Of a stretch of DNA of 64,000 nt, positions 35,597 through 44,892 are shown in pieces. The DNA is from Christensenella sp. UBA7703. GTDB taxonomy: Bacteria > Bacillota > Clostridia > Christensenellales > CAG-138. The translations under genes were made by a program, and so were the position numbers. The DNA is taken from NCBI GenBank assembly GCA_002482505.1, contig DLGD01000007.1, forward strand, positions 62,001 to 126,000. Reading direction: 5' to 3'. Position 1 is the first letter of the stretch; every line of letters begins with the position of its first letter. A model generated the notes under the pieces. That model had not been told where the DNA came from and did not search any database. It saw nothing but the letters and a program-made list of their open reading frames with translations.

Positions 35597-38185
35597 ATGG
35601 AACTCAAGCGCTTTCAAAAGGATGTCATCGCCGATTTGACGCGATTCCTTGCGCTCCTTTCGGAGAAGCAGAATATCCCCAAGGCATACGAAGCCTTCTG
35701 GAACGAAAAGAATGTACCGATCGGACTTTCCGGGCTCTCGCCGTATCGAACAGAGATTCCGGGCGTACCCGATGTATGTTTCAAAGTTCCGACCGGAGGC
35801 GGCAAGACCTTTATCGCCTGCAACTCCATCAAGCCGATCTTTGATGCGCTACCGTATACAAAAGCAAAGGCTGTCGTATGGCTTGTTCCGTCCGATTCCA
35901 TTCTGGAGCAGACTTATAAAGCGCTGACAAGTGCAGATCATCCATATCGTCAACGCATCAATTCAGACTTTGGCAATCGCGTGGAAGTGTATGGAAAACA
36001 GCAGCTATTAAACGGACAAGACTTTAGCCCGACAACGGTGCGGGAAAGGTTGTCTATCTTCGTGCTGAGTTACGATTCTTTCCGAATCAGCAAAAAGGAT
36101 GGGCGCAAAGCTTATCAGGAGAACGGAAATCTCGCGCCATTTGCGCGCTATGCCAAACCGGAGCACAAACTGGAAGATGCGGATGATACCGCGCTGATTC
36201 AAGCCATCCGTTCGTTAGAACCTATCGTGATCGTGGATGAAAGCCATCATGCCACATCCGATCTTAGCTTGGAAATGCTGAAGAACTTCAATCCCAGCTT
36301 CATTCTGGATCTGACCGCAACGCCGAAATCAAACAGCAACGTGATTTCCTATGTCGACGCCGCGCAACTCAAGCGTGAGAACATGGTGAAATTGCCCGTG
36401 ATTGTCTATAACCGGAAAACGCATTCGGATGTGTTTCTCGATGCAATCACCATCCGCAACAATCTGGAAGCGAAAGCAAAGATTGACCAGGCAAGAACCG
36501 GTCGATATATTCGACCGATCGTGTTGCTGCAGGCACAACCGCGCGGCAAGGACGAGAATACGACGTTCACCAAGCTGCGTCATGCGCTGGTAGAGATGGG
36601 AATACCGGAGGATTGGATCGCTATCAAAACCGCCGAGATCAACGAGCTAAAAAACGTGGATCTACTTTCGGAAACATGCCCCATCCGCTATATCATCACG
36701 GTCAACGCATTGAAGGAAGGTTGGGACTGCCCGTTCGCTTACGTCTTGGCGACGATTGCAAACCGTACTTCCGCAGTAGATGTTGAGCAGATATTGGGGC
36801 GTATTCTCCGCTTGCCCTATACGGCAAAGAATGAAACCGACATGCTCAATATCTCCTATGTTTTGACTTCTTCGAATGATTTTCGCGATACGCTCACGCA
36901 TGTTATCGCCGCGTTGAATCGTGCGGGATTCAGCAGCCGGGATTATCACGCCGAGGACTTGACGGAAACGATCATAGAAGCGCCTGTGTCGGAGCAATTG
37001 CAGCTGAAGGAACCAGTGCAGGAAGATGACCTTCCGGAAATCGACACGGCTCGCATTCGCGCATATCTGGAAAATCAACCCGTAGCAGAGAAGCAGGCAG
37101 AGAGCTTATTTGCGCCTGCGCTTGAGCAGGCTGGTCAATACGAAGAAGCGTTCGCGCATATGGATGAGGACTTCCAGTTCGGACCGATGGAGGTATCTAG
37201 CAAGATGAACGTATTTCGTATGGAGCCACAGTTTGAAGAAGAAGCAAGAACCTTGCGGATTCCTCAGTTTTTTGTTGATGCTCCTGCGAGCCTGTTTTCT
37301 GAAACCGCGTATGCTCTACTGGATGAAAGCCGTCTAGCAAAGGGCTTTTCACTGCGTGGGAAAGATACGAAAATTGATTTCGTTACCCTGGATGCAGAAA
37401 TTGCTAAGGTTGATATTGCTGAAACAGCGAATGCAAAACCGCGCGTGTTTGATCTCTCTAATCGCGATAGTGTTTATATCAAGGAATGGTTCAATTCCCT
37501 CCCGCCGGAAAGCCGTTTGCAGCATGGTATGAGTATCATCTACAAGCAGCTCTCGAAAAACGACGCGATCAATGATAAGGAGCTCAAGGATTATATCAAG
37601 CTCGTCGTCGATGGGTTCTCCGCGGATCAACTCAGCGATCTTGAACAATCTCCATATCCTTACGTGAAGCGATTTGAAGACAAGGTAAAGTCATTGTTGC
37701 TGAAACATAATGAGGATACATTCAACCTTTGGATTGAGCAAGGAAAAATCATCTGCCGTCCATCGTATGCGCTAAAGGCCGCAATCACACCAGTGAGGCA
37801 TACTGGAATTCTACCGAAATCGCTCTATTCTGAAGAAGATGATATGAATGATTTCGAATATGAAGTTGCCCGCAGATTAGCCGCGTTGGATAACGTCAAA
37901 TGGTGGCACCGCAACATTTCGCGCAATGGATTCTATATCAATGGGTTCATCAACATGTACCCGGATTTTATCGTGCTGACGAAACGCGGAACGATCATCC
38001 TGGTTGAGCCAAAAGGGGATCATCTAGAGAATTCCGAGTCACGACAAAAAGTCGCTCTCGGCAGATCTTGGGAACATAAAGCTGGCACAAACTATCGCTA
38101 CTATATGGTCTTTAAGAATAAAGATTTGGCTGTCGACGGAGCATTTCAGGTGGATCGATTTATCGAAATCATCAAAGCCCTATAA
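35597..38185 (+). CDS. res: Type III restriction endonuclease subunit (Res)
   Basis: 862 residues. SF2 translocase with Walker A VPTGGGKT (64-71), motif II VDESHH (about 212-217), LDLTATPKS and GRILRLPYT (motif VI). The C-terminal endonuclease has the family motif YPDFIVLTKRGTIILVEPKG (about 787-806), with Asp and E-P-K as the PD-(D/E)xK catalytic residues. With Mod it cleaves unmethylated DNA after ATP-driven search between two sites. The domain set is intact and the length is within the family range. The next gene starts 38 bp on. Confidence 0.92.
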   Translation: MELKRFQKDVIADLTRFLALLSEKQNIPKAYEAFWNEKNVPIGLSGLSPYRTEIPGVPDVCFKVPTGGGKTFIACNSIKPIFDALPYTKAKAVVWLVPSDSILEQTYKALTSADHPYRQRINSDFGNRVEVYGKQQLLNGQDFSPTTVRERLSIFVLSYDSFRISKKDGRKAYQENGNLAPFARYAKPEHKLEDADDTALIQAIRSLEPIVIVDESHHATSDLSLEMLKNFNPSFILDLTATPKSNSNVISYVDAAQLKRENMVKLPVIVYNRKTHSDVFLDAITIRNNLEAKAKIDQARTGRYIRPIVLLQAQPRGKDENTTFTKLRHALVEMGIPEDWIAIKTAEINELKNVDLLSETCPIRYIITVNALKEGWDCPFAYVLATIANRTSAVDVEQILGRILRLPYTAKNETDMLNISYVLTSSNDFRDTLTHVIAALNRAGFSSRDYHAEDLTETIIEAPVSEQLQLKEPVQEDDLPEIDTARIRAYLENQPVAEKQAESLFAPALEQAGQYEEAFAHMDEDFQFGPMEVSSKMNVFRMEPQFEEEARTLRIPQFFVDAPASLFSETAYALLDESRLAKGFSLRGKDTKIDFVTLDAEIAKVDIAETANAKPRVFDLSNRDSVYIKEWFNSLPPESRLQHGMSIIYKQLSKNDAINDKELKDYIKLVVDGFSADQLSDLEQSPYPYVKRFEDKVKSLLLKHNEDTFNLWIEQGKIICRPSYALKAAITPVRHTGILPKSLYSEEDDMNDFEYEVARRLAALDNVKWWHRNISRNGFYINGFINMYPDFIVLTKRGTIILVEPKGDHLENSESRQKVALGRSWEHKAGTNYRYYMVFKNKDLAVDGAFQVDRFIEIIKAL

Positions 38186-38223
38186 AAAGCATTGTCGAAA
38201 AATATGTTTGAAAGATCGAATAT

Positions 38224-40173
38224 ATGGAACCGAGTCAAATTCAAAGCGCCTATAGAAGTATTTGTCAAGCACTGACGCAAACCCCAGGCACACCATATAT
38301 TTTTCAAGATGTTCGTGATGCGGGAATTCATGACGTCTCTTTTGTGTTGCGTGCCGAACCTCTGCAAGCACATGATCAATCAAAGTATGCAAAAGCGATG
38401 TCAGACGAACTGCTTTTATGTGTTCAAGCAAAGATCATATCAGAGAAGCTGAGATCTTTGATTGCCTTCCCTCCCATGTTCATGTATTCGGAGAAATTTT
38501 CGTTACGAACGAAAATTCTCCTTGAAGAAAGTAAGTTCCAGCCAGATGAGTTGTTCCAATTTGGAATGATGCTTGCCACAGATCGACAAGCCATTGGTGA
38601 GGTTAAGCTCGGCATTTATATTTTAGGACTTTTCAAAAACGACATTTCTGCCGCAGTCATTCGCACGCTTGGTTTACACAGCGAATTTACATTTGCATCG
38701 CTGGAAGCAATGTATTCTTGGCCAAAATATAATGATATAGTGTTTGACTTCGCACAAAATACGACTGGATACGGTAGACTCATGTCGGTCCACCGACTCA
38801 TTCCGATCACCACCCTGCAGCAGGAGTGGCTTTTCATTAACGCAATGAAAACCACTATTGAAAGAAATCTCATTGCTCAACGCATAATGTCTTTACCCGA
38901 TATAGAAGAGCATCTCGATTCGTTAACTATTGACGAAGTTGAATATCACGCGCTCTCACGTTTGTTTGCTTACGCATTTCACGAGAAAAACGCAAAGGAT
39001 TATCAAGTCAGTAAATCGTTAATCTCGAAATACCTAGATCGCACGGCGCAATTCTCTAATAGTTTTATTGATCAAGCAGCAATAGTTATGATCCGTCGTT
39101 CTATGCTGCCGAGTTGGCAGCAAGCTGGCGTCGATGTACCTAAGCAAAATGGCTGGAGCAGCGATATTGAGTATTCTGTTCTCGAAAAATGCAAGACATT
39201 ATGGCATAAACCAGAATATCGTTTAACCCTTCTGTTAAGAGAAATGAATCATCCTCAAGAAGATCATGCAATCATTGTGAAAGTGCTTGAAACTTATGCT
39301 TTTGACTACTCATTCCCGTTGCCAGATTTCCTTGCCTTCTCTCAAATGCTGACGGTCGACCCCTTTGACATGGATATTGCAAGGTTCATGCTCATTGAAC
39401 ATCCTGAAAAATACGCAAAATCTATCGCAGAACGAATTCTCAACGTCATACCGGAAGATGTCTTGAGTTCGCCAGCAATAATTGAACCCGCTGAACTGTC
39501 CCAAGAAAATCGTCCGGATATTTGGCTCATATATTTATTATCGTCACGTAAGAAAGTTGATTTCGAATGTGAGCAAATTTGTTTGCGTTGCTTACACGCT
39601 AGGTTCCAAGATGTTCGCATTCATGCAATTACAGTCCTTCGATTCATAAAGTTGAAATGGTCGCACCTAGTAATTCCCGCGCTTGAGAAAGCGATGTTAA
39701 GCGAGCCAGACGAGAAAATTATCAAGCGAATCAAGCGACTTCTTGGCATTAGTCTCGACCAAAAAAAAGAGCACCGCTATGTAGACATCTCTGATGAAAC
39801 CATAACCCCAACCCCTTATGATAGGATTTTTCTTGAAACAGAAATAGCCGGAACATTCTTTCGCGATATGGATGCTGTCATTGATGTTCTTGATGCCGGC
39901 GACATCTTATACCTGAAACGAGAACCAGAGAATAAATATGATAGCAATGCAATTCTTGTTACGGCAGAAGACGGATATGTTTTGGGATATGTACCGAGAA
40001 CACAAAATCAATCCCTTGTATCGTTAATGGATGCCGGGGAACGACTGTACGCCATTCTAAGGCTTGCGCCCAAAGCATATGATGGGAAACCGCCTATCTC
40101 GATAGTAATATCGCAAACCGCCCCTGAAACAGGAAAAGTTCTTGCCTTTCCTTCAGGAAAAGAATTGCATTAG
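38224..40173 (+). CDS. HEAT-like protein with C-terminal HIRAN domain
   Basis: 649 residues. The C-terminus (about 533-625) is a clear HIRAN domain: AGTFFRDMDAV, AGDILYLKREPENKYDSNA and GYVLGYVPRTQNQSL, the fold that recognises 3' DNA ends or damaged DNA in Rad5/HLTF. Before it, residues about 400-520 have HEAT-like helical pairs (ARFQDVRIHAITVLRFIKLKWSHLVIPALEKA split over two helices). The N-terminal ~380 residues are helical and unassigned. No helicase or nuclease motif is seen. It follows res by 38 bp on the same strand, so it is probably an accessory of the restriction locus. Confidence 0.72.
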   Translation: MEPSQIQSAYRSICQALTQTPGTPYIFQDVRDAGIHDVSFVLRAEPLQAHDQSKYAKAMSDELLLCVQAKIISEKLRSLIAFPPMFMYSEKFSLRTKILLEESKFQPDELFQFGMMLATDRQAIGEVKLGIYILGLFKNDISAAVIRTLGLHSEFTFASLEAMYSWPKYNDIVFDFAQNTTGYGRLMSVHRLIPITTLQQEWLFINAMKTTIERNLIAQRIMSLPDIEEHLDSLTIDEVEYHALSRLFAYAFHEKNAKDYQVSKSLISKYLDRTAQFSNSFIDQAAIVMIRRSMLPSWQQAGVDVPKQNGWSSDIEYSVLEKCKTLWHKPEYRLTLLLREMNHPQEDHAIIVKVLETYAFDYSFPLPDFLAFSQMLTVDPFDMDIARFMLIEHPEKYAKSIAERILNVIPEDVLSSPAIIEPAELSQENRPDIWLIYLLSSRKKVDFECEQICLRCLHARFQDVRIHAITVLRFIKLKWSHLVIPALEKAMLSEPDEKIIKRIKRLLGISLDQKKEHRYVDISDETITPTPYDRIFLETEIAGTFFRDMDAVIDVLDAGDILYLKREPENKYDSNAILVTAEDGYVLGYVPRTQNQSLVSLMDAGERLYAILRLAPKAYDGKPPISIVISQTAPETGKVLAFPSGKELH

Positions 40174-40303
40174 TGAAGTTGCAGATCTTCTTCTGAATGA
40201 GACAGAAATATAGAAAAGACAGTCTACAATTTATTAGCATCCGATAAAAACTCGTTGATTGAAATGGAACTACTTATTATGAAGTCGCAGAATGGAGAAT
40301 TGA

Positions 40304-41233
40304 ATGATTCTGAATGATTTTAAACAAATGTTGGGCATCGATGGACAGATTATAAAAGAAGAGAATTGTTGTTGTATTAAATCAGCCACTCATGTGATGT
40401 CAGCACAACGCGCTGTAAACGAGTTGAAATATGGCGGTGCTCATGGAGAGGAACTATTCGACTGTTTCAACTCCGTTCAAGGTGGTCATTTTGCTAAGCG
40501 GATGATATCATATCCTTTCGTCTATATGTTCATGGGCGAAGGTGATTCAGCCAGATTTTATGCCCTTTATGAAGTGCTGGAGAGTATTACAAGAAAAGAT
40601 GCAAACCAGCGCGGGTTAATTCCATCTGACTATAAAACAAAAATCGAAGGTGAAGGTTGGCAATCTTTCGATCACGAACCATTCTTCGTCTTGAGAAAGC
40701 ATGTAACACCAGGCGGTGTGGAAGGACGTTTACTTGTGAATTTTAATTCCGGGCAACAAAATGCGCCAACCTTTTTGTGCGCTGGTAAGTACATTGTTAC
40801 TCAAATTGAGCCCCTAAGAGTTGCAACCGAGTTTATTGATTATAAAAGCGTTCGACTTACATATAACGAATTAAAGTTAGTTGTTCAAGATGAGAAGTGG
40901 AAAGACATGCTCTCGCGGTTCGGTGGTGTTTATTTAATTCATGATGGTAACTCAGGTAAAAATTATGTTGGGTCAGCATATGGCAAATTCGGATTTTGGG
41001 GAAGATGGAATCATTATGCCGAATTTCCGACAGGTGGAGCTATTGAAACAGGTAACACCGAACTTGTAAAGTTGCTTTCACAGGATCCAGAGTACGCGGA
41101 AAAACACTTCCACTACTCAATTCTCGAAGTACTGCCACTCGTGAAAGAAGGAATAAATCAAGCAATACTTGATGCTGAAATTCGATGGAAGATTCATTTA
41201 GGCACAAGAAATTGGGGGCTAAATTCTAACTAA
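40304..41233 (+). CDS. GIY-YIG nuclease-domain protein of the defence island
   Basis: 309 residues. The C-terminal part (about 206-309) has the GIY-YIG core: FGGVYLIHD and KNYVGSAYG supply the G-V-Y and Y-V-G strands, then GRWNHY gives the catalytic Arg, and LDAEIRWKIHLGTRNWGLN the metal-binding Glu and final Asn. The N-terminal 200 residues (with an unusual C-C-C-I cluster at about 24-27) are unassigned. Such fusions are found as stand-alone nucleases in phages and defence islands. It lies 130 bp after the HIRAN gene. A short hairpin with T run at 41236-41264 may end the operon. Confidence 0.72.
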   Translation: MILNDFKQMLGIDGQIIKEENCCCIKSATHVMSAQRAVNELKYGGAHGEELFDCFNSVQGGHFAKRMISYPFVYMFMGEGDSARFYALYEVLESITRKDANQRGLIPSDYKTKIEGEGWQSFDHEPFFVLRKHVTPGGVEGRLLVNFNSGQQNAPTFLCAGKYIVTQIEPLRVATEFIDYKSVRLTYNELKLVVQDEKWKDMLSRFGGVYLIHDGNSGKNYVGSAYGKFGFWGRWNHYAEFPTGGAIETGNTELVKLLSQDPEYAEKHFHYSILEVLPLVKEGINQAILDAEIRWKIHLGTRNWGLNSN

Positions 41234-41299
41234 TACAGTGTTTTTTCATTCACTGGTTTTTTATCGATATCTACACTCCTAGCCATTTCGTCATCGTTT

Positions 41300-42895
41300 T
41301 TATTCGATCACCTCGGACCAGCCCTGCAACGAGTTGTTTGTATTAAAACGAAGCATGCCGTGTCCCTTGCCATGTATTGTTAAATTCTCCACCGCCACAT
41401 TCCACAGGCCCTCATCGAACTCCAAAATCGGTCCCGTCGTCTTGAGCACCTTATAGAATGCATCTAGCTCGCGCTTCCTTGCCTTTTGTTGCTCACGCTG
41501 CTCCCCGATCGCAGCGATCTGTTCATCATGCAGCCGGCTTTGCGTCAAGAGCTCTGCGTACTGATCGTCGTATACGTTCTGTTCGATCAAAGTTCGCGCG
41601 TAGTCGTCTACCAATTTGCGCATCGAAGCGGATACAACTTCCAGCTCCTTACCCGCAGAGGCTTCCTTTTCGTCCAGCTCACGAGTGTCGGTTAGCGTCG
41701 TAATTAGCATCCTGATATCAGAAAGAACTTGATCCTTATTCGCTATCACACGGTTCATCTCAGCCACAAACGCCGCCTTGACCTGATCTTCGGTCACGTG
41801 CGGCGTTTTGCATGGTTCACCATTATCGTATTTGTGCTGACAGCGCCAGATTACGGTGCGGTATTTGTCGTTGCTATGCCACACCTTCCTGCCGTAATAG
41901 CTGCCGCATTCCCCGCAGATGATCTTGCTGGAAAAGCAGCCGCTTCTGCCTACATATCGGGCTTCGCGACGGCGCTTCAACACTTGCTGAACCTCTTCGA
42001 AAACCTCCGGCGAAACGATCGCTGGGTGACTCTGCTCCACGTAATATTGCGGTAATTCGCCTTCGTTTCGTTTCATCTTTTTGGTCAGGAAATCTACGCA
42101 GAAGGTTTTCTGCAACAGTGCGTCACCCTTATACTTTTCGTTCCGCAGGATGCTTTCCACCGTGCTGGTTTGCCAACGCTGTTTACCAGCCGGGGATAAG
42201 ATCCCCATGGCTTCCATCCGTTTTGCGATACCGGATGGCATAAGCCCTTCCAGAAATAGCGAGTAGATCAGCCGGACGGTTTTCGCTTGCTCTTCAACAA
42301 TCTGCGGCTGCCCGTCAGGGCTCTTCTCGTAGCCGAGGAACTGTTTGTATGGAAGATAGACCTTCCCCTCCTCGCACTTAGCGCGTTTGCCCCAGGCGAC
42401 GTTCTCGCTGATCGAACGGCTCTCCTCCTGCGCGAGCGAACTCATGATCGTGATCAGGAGCTCGCCTTTGGAGTCCATGGTGTAGATGTTCTCCTTCTCG
42501 AAATACACCTCTACCCCCTTCTCCTTCAGCTGTCGAACCGCAGTCAGCGTATCGACCGTATTTCTGGCAAAGCGTGAGATGCTTTTCGTTATGATCAGGT
42601 CGATCTTCCCAACCAAAGCATCCGCGATCATGCGGTTAAAACCGTCGCGCTTTTTCGTATTCGTCCCGCTGATACCTTCATCCGTATACACCTCGACCAA
42701 AGTCCAATCCGCATTAGCGGTGATCTGGCGGGTGTAATAGTCTACCTGCGCCTCAAAACTCGTGAATTGCTCGTCACTGTCGGTCGATACTCGAGCATAC
42801 GCGGCAACGCGACGCAAGCTCGCAATCGCTTGATGCGCTGATGTTTTGGCAACGACTGCACGATCAATCTTCGTGACTTTCTTGATGGCTTCCAT
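41300..42895 (-). CDS. Large serine recombinase A (prophage integrase)
   Basis: 531 residues. The N-terminal resolvase domain has the catalytic Ser in RVAAYARVSTDSDEQ (about 28-42) and the arginine region ITKSISRFARNTVDTL (about 98-113). The recombinase domain follows, then a zinc ribbon CGECGSYYGRK with a partner Cys pair in CQHKYDNGEPC (about 328-360). A coiled-coil segment lies near 395-470. These are the parts of large serine integrases. The start follows AAGGAG and overlaps the end of recombinase B by 32 bp, so both are made together. Being outermost, it is the best candidate for integration and excision. Confidence 0.9.
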   Translation of the reverse strand: MEAIKKVTKIDRAVVAKTSAHQAIASLRRVAAYARVSTDSDEQFTSFEAQVDYYTRQITANADWTLVEVYTDEGISGTNTKKRDGFNRMIADALVGKIDLIITKSISRFARNTVDTLTAVRQLKEKGVEVYFEKENIYTMDSKGELLITIMSSLAQEESRSISENVAWGKRAKCEEGKVYLPYKQFLGYEKSPDGQPQIVEEQAKTVRLIYSLFLEGLMPSGIAKRMEAMGILSPAGKQRWQTSTVESILRNEKYKGDALLQKTFCVDFLTKKMKRNEGELPQYYVEQSHPAIVSPEVFEEVQQVLKRRREARYVGRSGCFSSKIICGECGSYYGRKVWHSNDKYRTVIWRCQHKYDNGEPCKTPHVTEDQVKAAFVAEMNRVIANKDQVLSDIRMLITTLTDTRELDEKEASAGKELEVVSASMRKLVDDYARTLIEQNVYDDQYAELLTQSRLHDEQIAAIGEQREQQKARKRELDAFYKVLKTTGPILEFDEGLWNVAVENLTIHGKGHGMLRFNTNNSLQGWSEVIE

Positions 42896-44201
42896 GAGAA
42901 ATACTCCTTTTTCTAGATCTGGTTTTATCCCCAGCTGACTTTTTCATTTCATCCGTCCAGCTTTCCACCCGGGATCGGTCTTCCCATATATACTCGCAGG
43001 TATGACCGTCACGAAAAACGAATGCTAAATCGTTAGGGTATCGCGCGACAATATAGTCAATCTCTTTATCAAAGAGTTCTTTATCAAACTCAGGTATTCC
43101 CAGCGCTTTTAATGAAAATTCGACCAGAGTTGTTTCTGGTATCTTTTTGCTCAGACAAAAGTCCTTCCCTTCCGCTGAATAAGTACTGCAAACGTACCCT
43201 GGCGTTCCGTTTGTGTTCTTACGAATGAAGTGCCTGCCGCATTGTGAGCAAACGATTTTTCGCCGGAACAGCTGATTATCCATCTTCGGTTCAGGGCGTT
43301 TGGCTGTCTTTTGATTGCTCTCCATGCGCTTCATCGCGTGCTGATATGTATCAGCATCAATAATCGCGGGATGCGCGTTTTCGACCAGATAGAGCGGCAA
43401 TTCGCCGTGGTTCTTTTTCGCGCGTTTGGATAGGTGGTCTTTCGTGAACGTCTTCTGCAAGAGCTGATTGCCGGTGTACTTTTCGTTCCTGAGTATTTCC
43501 GAGACCGTAAACTGCTTCCACTGTCCGCCTTGTTCGCAGGGAATACCTTCAAGACGGAGCCGTTTCGCGATCACGGTAGCGCTGTCGCCGGCAAGGTATT
43601 CTTCGAAAATTCTGCGTACGATCGCCGCTTTGTAATCGTCGACCGTGACCTTGCCGCGCCGTATCGTATACCCGTACAATTGACACCATCCCGAGATTTC
43701 GCCCTGTTCAAACTTCTTTCGAATCCGCCATTTTATATTTTCAGAAGCGGAGCGGCTTTCTTCCTGTGCATATGAAGAGAGGATGGTGAGCATCAGCTCG
43801 CCATCCCCTGAATTGCTGTGGATATTCTCCCGTTCAAAGAACACATCCACGCCTCTTTGTTTCAGTTCACGTAGGATATTCAGCGTATCCAATGTGTTTC
43901 GCGAAAATCGGCTTAGCGATTTCGTGATCACCATGTCGATCTTTCCTGCATAGCAATCCGAAATCAACCGCTGAAATTCCGGACGATTGTCTTTCGTGCC
44001 TGATAGGCCCTCGTCCGCATATACCCCGATGTAAATCCATTGCGGGTTTCTCTGTATGTGCGCGCTGTAGTAGCTGACTTGAGCCGCCAGGGATTCAACC
44101 ATAGCCATTTTATCATTGGAAACGCGAGCATAGGCGGCCACCCGCAACCGTTGCGGGATTGCCGGAATCGTTGGCTGTACTTTGTGTATCACTCGATTCA
44201 T
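42864..44201 (-). CDS. Large serine recombinase B
   Basis: About 445 residues from the ATG at 44201, chosen for AGGAG 7 bp upstream. Catalytic Ser in RVAAYARVSNDK (about 20-31), arginine motif ITKSLSRFSRNTLDTL, recombinase domain with LRNEKYTGNQLLQKTF, and a zinc ribbon CSQCGRHFIRK. It is shorter at the C-terminus than recombinase A: there is little coiled coil. Pairs of serine recombinases at the end of clostridial prophages are known; the second copy may be needed jointly with the first or act as a directionality partner. Confidence 0.88.
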   Translation of the reverse strand: MNRVIHKVQPTIPAIPQRLRVAAYARVSNDKMAMVESLAAQVSYYSAHIQRNPQWIYIGVYADEGLSGTKDNRPEFQRLISDCYAGKIDMVITKSLSRFSRNTLDTLNILRELKQRGVDVFFERENIHSNSGDGELMLTILSSYAQEESRSASENIKWRIRKKFEQGEISGWCQLYGYTIRRGKVTVDDYKAAIVRRIFEEYLAGDSATVIAKRLRLEGIPCEQGGQWKQFTVSEILRNEKYTGNQLLQKTFTKDHLSKRAKKNHGELPLYLVENAHPAIIDADTYQHAMKRMESNQKTAKRPEPKMDNQLFRRKIVCSQCGRHFIRKNTNGTPGYVCSTYSAEGKDFCLSKKIPETTLVEFSLKALGIPEFDKELFDKEIDYIVARYPNDLAFVFRDGHTCEYIWEDRSRVESWTDEMKKSAGDKTRSRKRSISHGSHQESHED

Positions 44202-44226
44202 ACCTATGCTCCTATCATGTGGCATA

Positions 44227-44421
44227 TTAGCTCTTATCTGGTGCTTTATCAACAGATGTTTTGAGCAAGATATTCCCGATCGGCGGTTGGTGCTTCTCGA
44301 TCATAAGAGCATCGAAAGTTTCGTGTTCAGCCTGCGAAATCAGCCCTTTCCGCAGCATACAATTAGCCAAAGCCATCGAAACGCGATATCGCAACTCCTG
44401 TTCAAACTGCTCGTTTGTCAT
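44227..44421 (-). CDS. Small SHOCT-like protein beside the recombinases
   Basis: 64 residues from the ATG at 44421. TNEQFEQELRYRVSMALANCMLRKGLISQAEHETFD resembles the short SHOCT-like helical hairpin that often accompanies serine recombinase genes. It overlaps the upstream HTH/zinc gene by 20 bp and ends 26 bp before recombinase B, so it belongs to the integration module. Function unknown. Confidence 0.6.
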   Translation of the reverse strand: MTNEQFEQELRYRVSMALANCMLRKGLISQAEHETFDALMIEKHQPPIGNILLKTSVDKAPDKS

Positions 44422-44827
44422 GTGTTTTCTTATCCCCAAAGCGAGCATGAATATAGCAGGCATGGCAGCAGTACTTTCTGTGATTCTTTTCATAATCCTC
44501 GAAAACGCGACCGCAGAGCGTGCACTTTGCTTTGACGGCGGACTTCAAACTCCGATTGTCTTGATGCTGTGTCCACCATGTTCTCCGGCAAAGATCTGAA
44601 CAAAACTGTTTTCGTTTGCCAGTTACATTCTGAACAAGGGCTGCTCCACATAATTTGCAGTGATCCGCATCGTGATTCTCCCCTGTGACCTCAGCTGGCT
44701 GGATTCCCATTCTCTGGCATATTGATTTCACTGTATTTCGCGAAATGCGTAGTTTGTCAGCAATTTGGGTATAACTCATACCTTCGAGCCGTAAATGCAG
44801 GATTTCTTCTCGTTCCTTTAGTGTCAT
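44402..44827 (-). CDS. Helix-turn-helix and zinc-finger protein of the integration module
   Basis: 141 residues. The N-terminal ~45 residues are a sigma-factor-like HTH (MTLKEREEILHLRLEGMSYTQIADKL, then ISRNTVKSICQ). Two CxxC-CxxxC knuckles follow: CKLCGAAL with CSDLCRR, and CTLCGRVF with CCHAC. GGAGGAG precedes the ATG. It opens the recombinase operon and could be its regulator or a recombination directionality factor; neither is shown by sequence. Confidence 0.7.
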   Translation of the reverse strand: MTLKEREEILHLRLEGMSYTQIADKLRISRNTVKSICQRMGIQPAEVTGENHDADHCKLCGAALVQNVTGKRKQFCSDLCRRTWWTQHQDNRSLKSAVKAKCTLCGRVFEDYEKNHRKYCCHACYIHARFGDKKTHDKRAV

Positions 44828-44840
44828 ATCTCCTCCAATG

Positions 44841-44868
44841 AAAAAAGGAGCGCCTCGAAAGACGCTCC
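44841..44868 (-). terminator. Terminator of the prophage lysis genes
   Basis: Stem GGAGCG/CGCTCC with additional pairing toward the loop is followed on the minus strand by TTTTTT. It lies between the last lysis gene (ends 44893) and the integration module. Confidence 0.75.
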
Positions 44869-44892
44869 CGTTTCCCCGAATACAGTTGTTGT

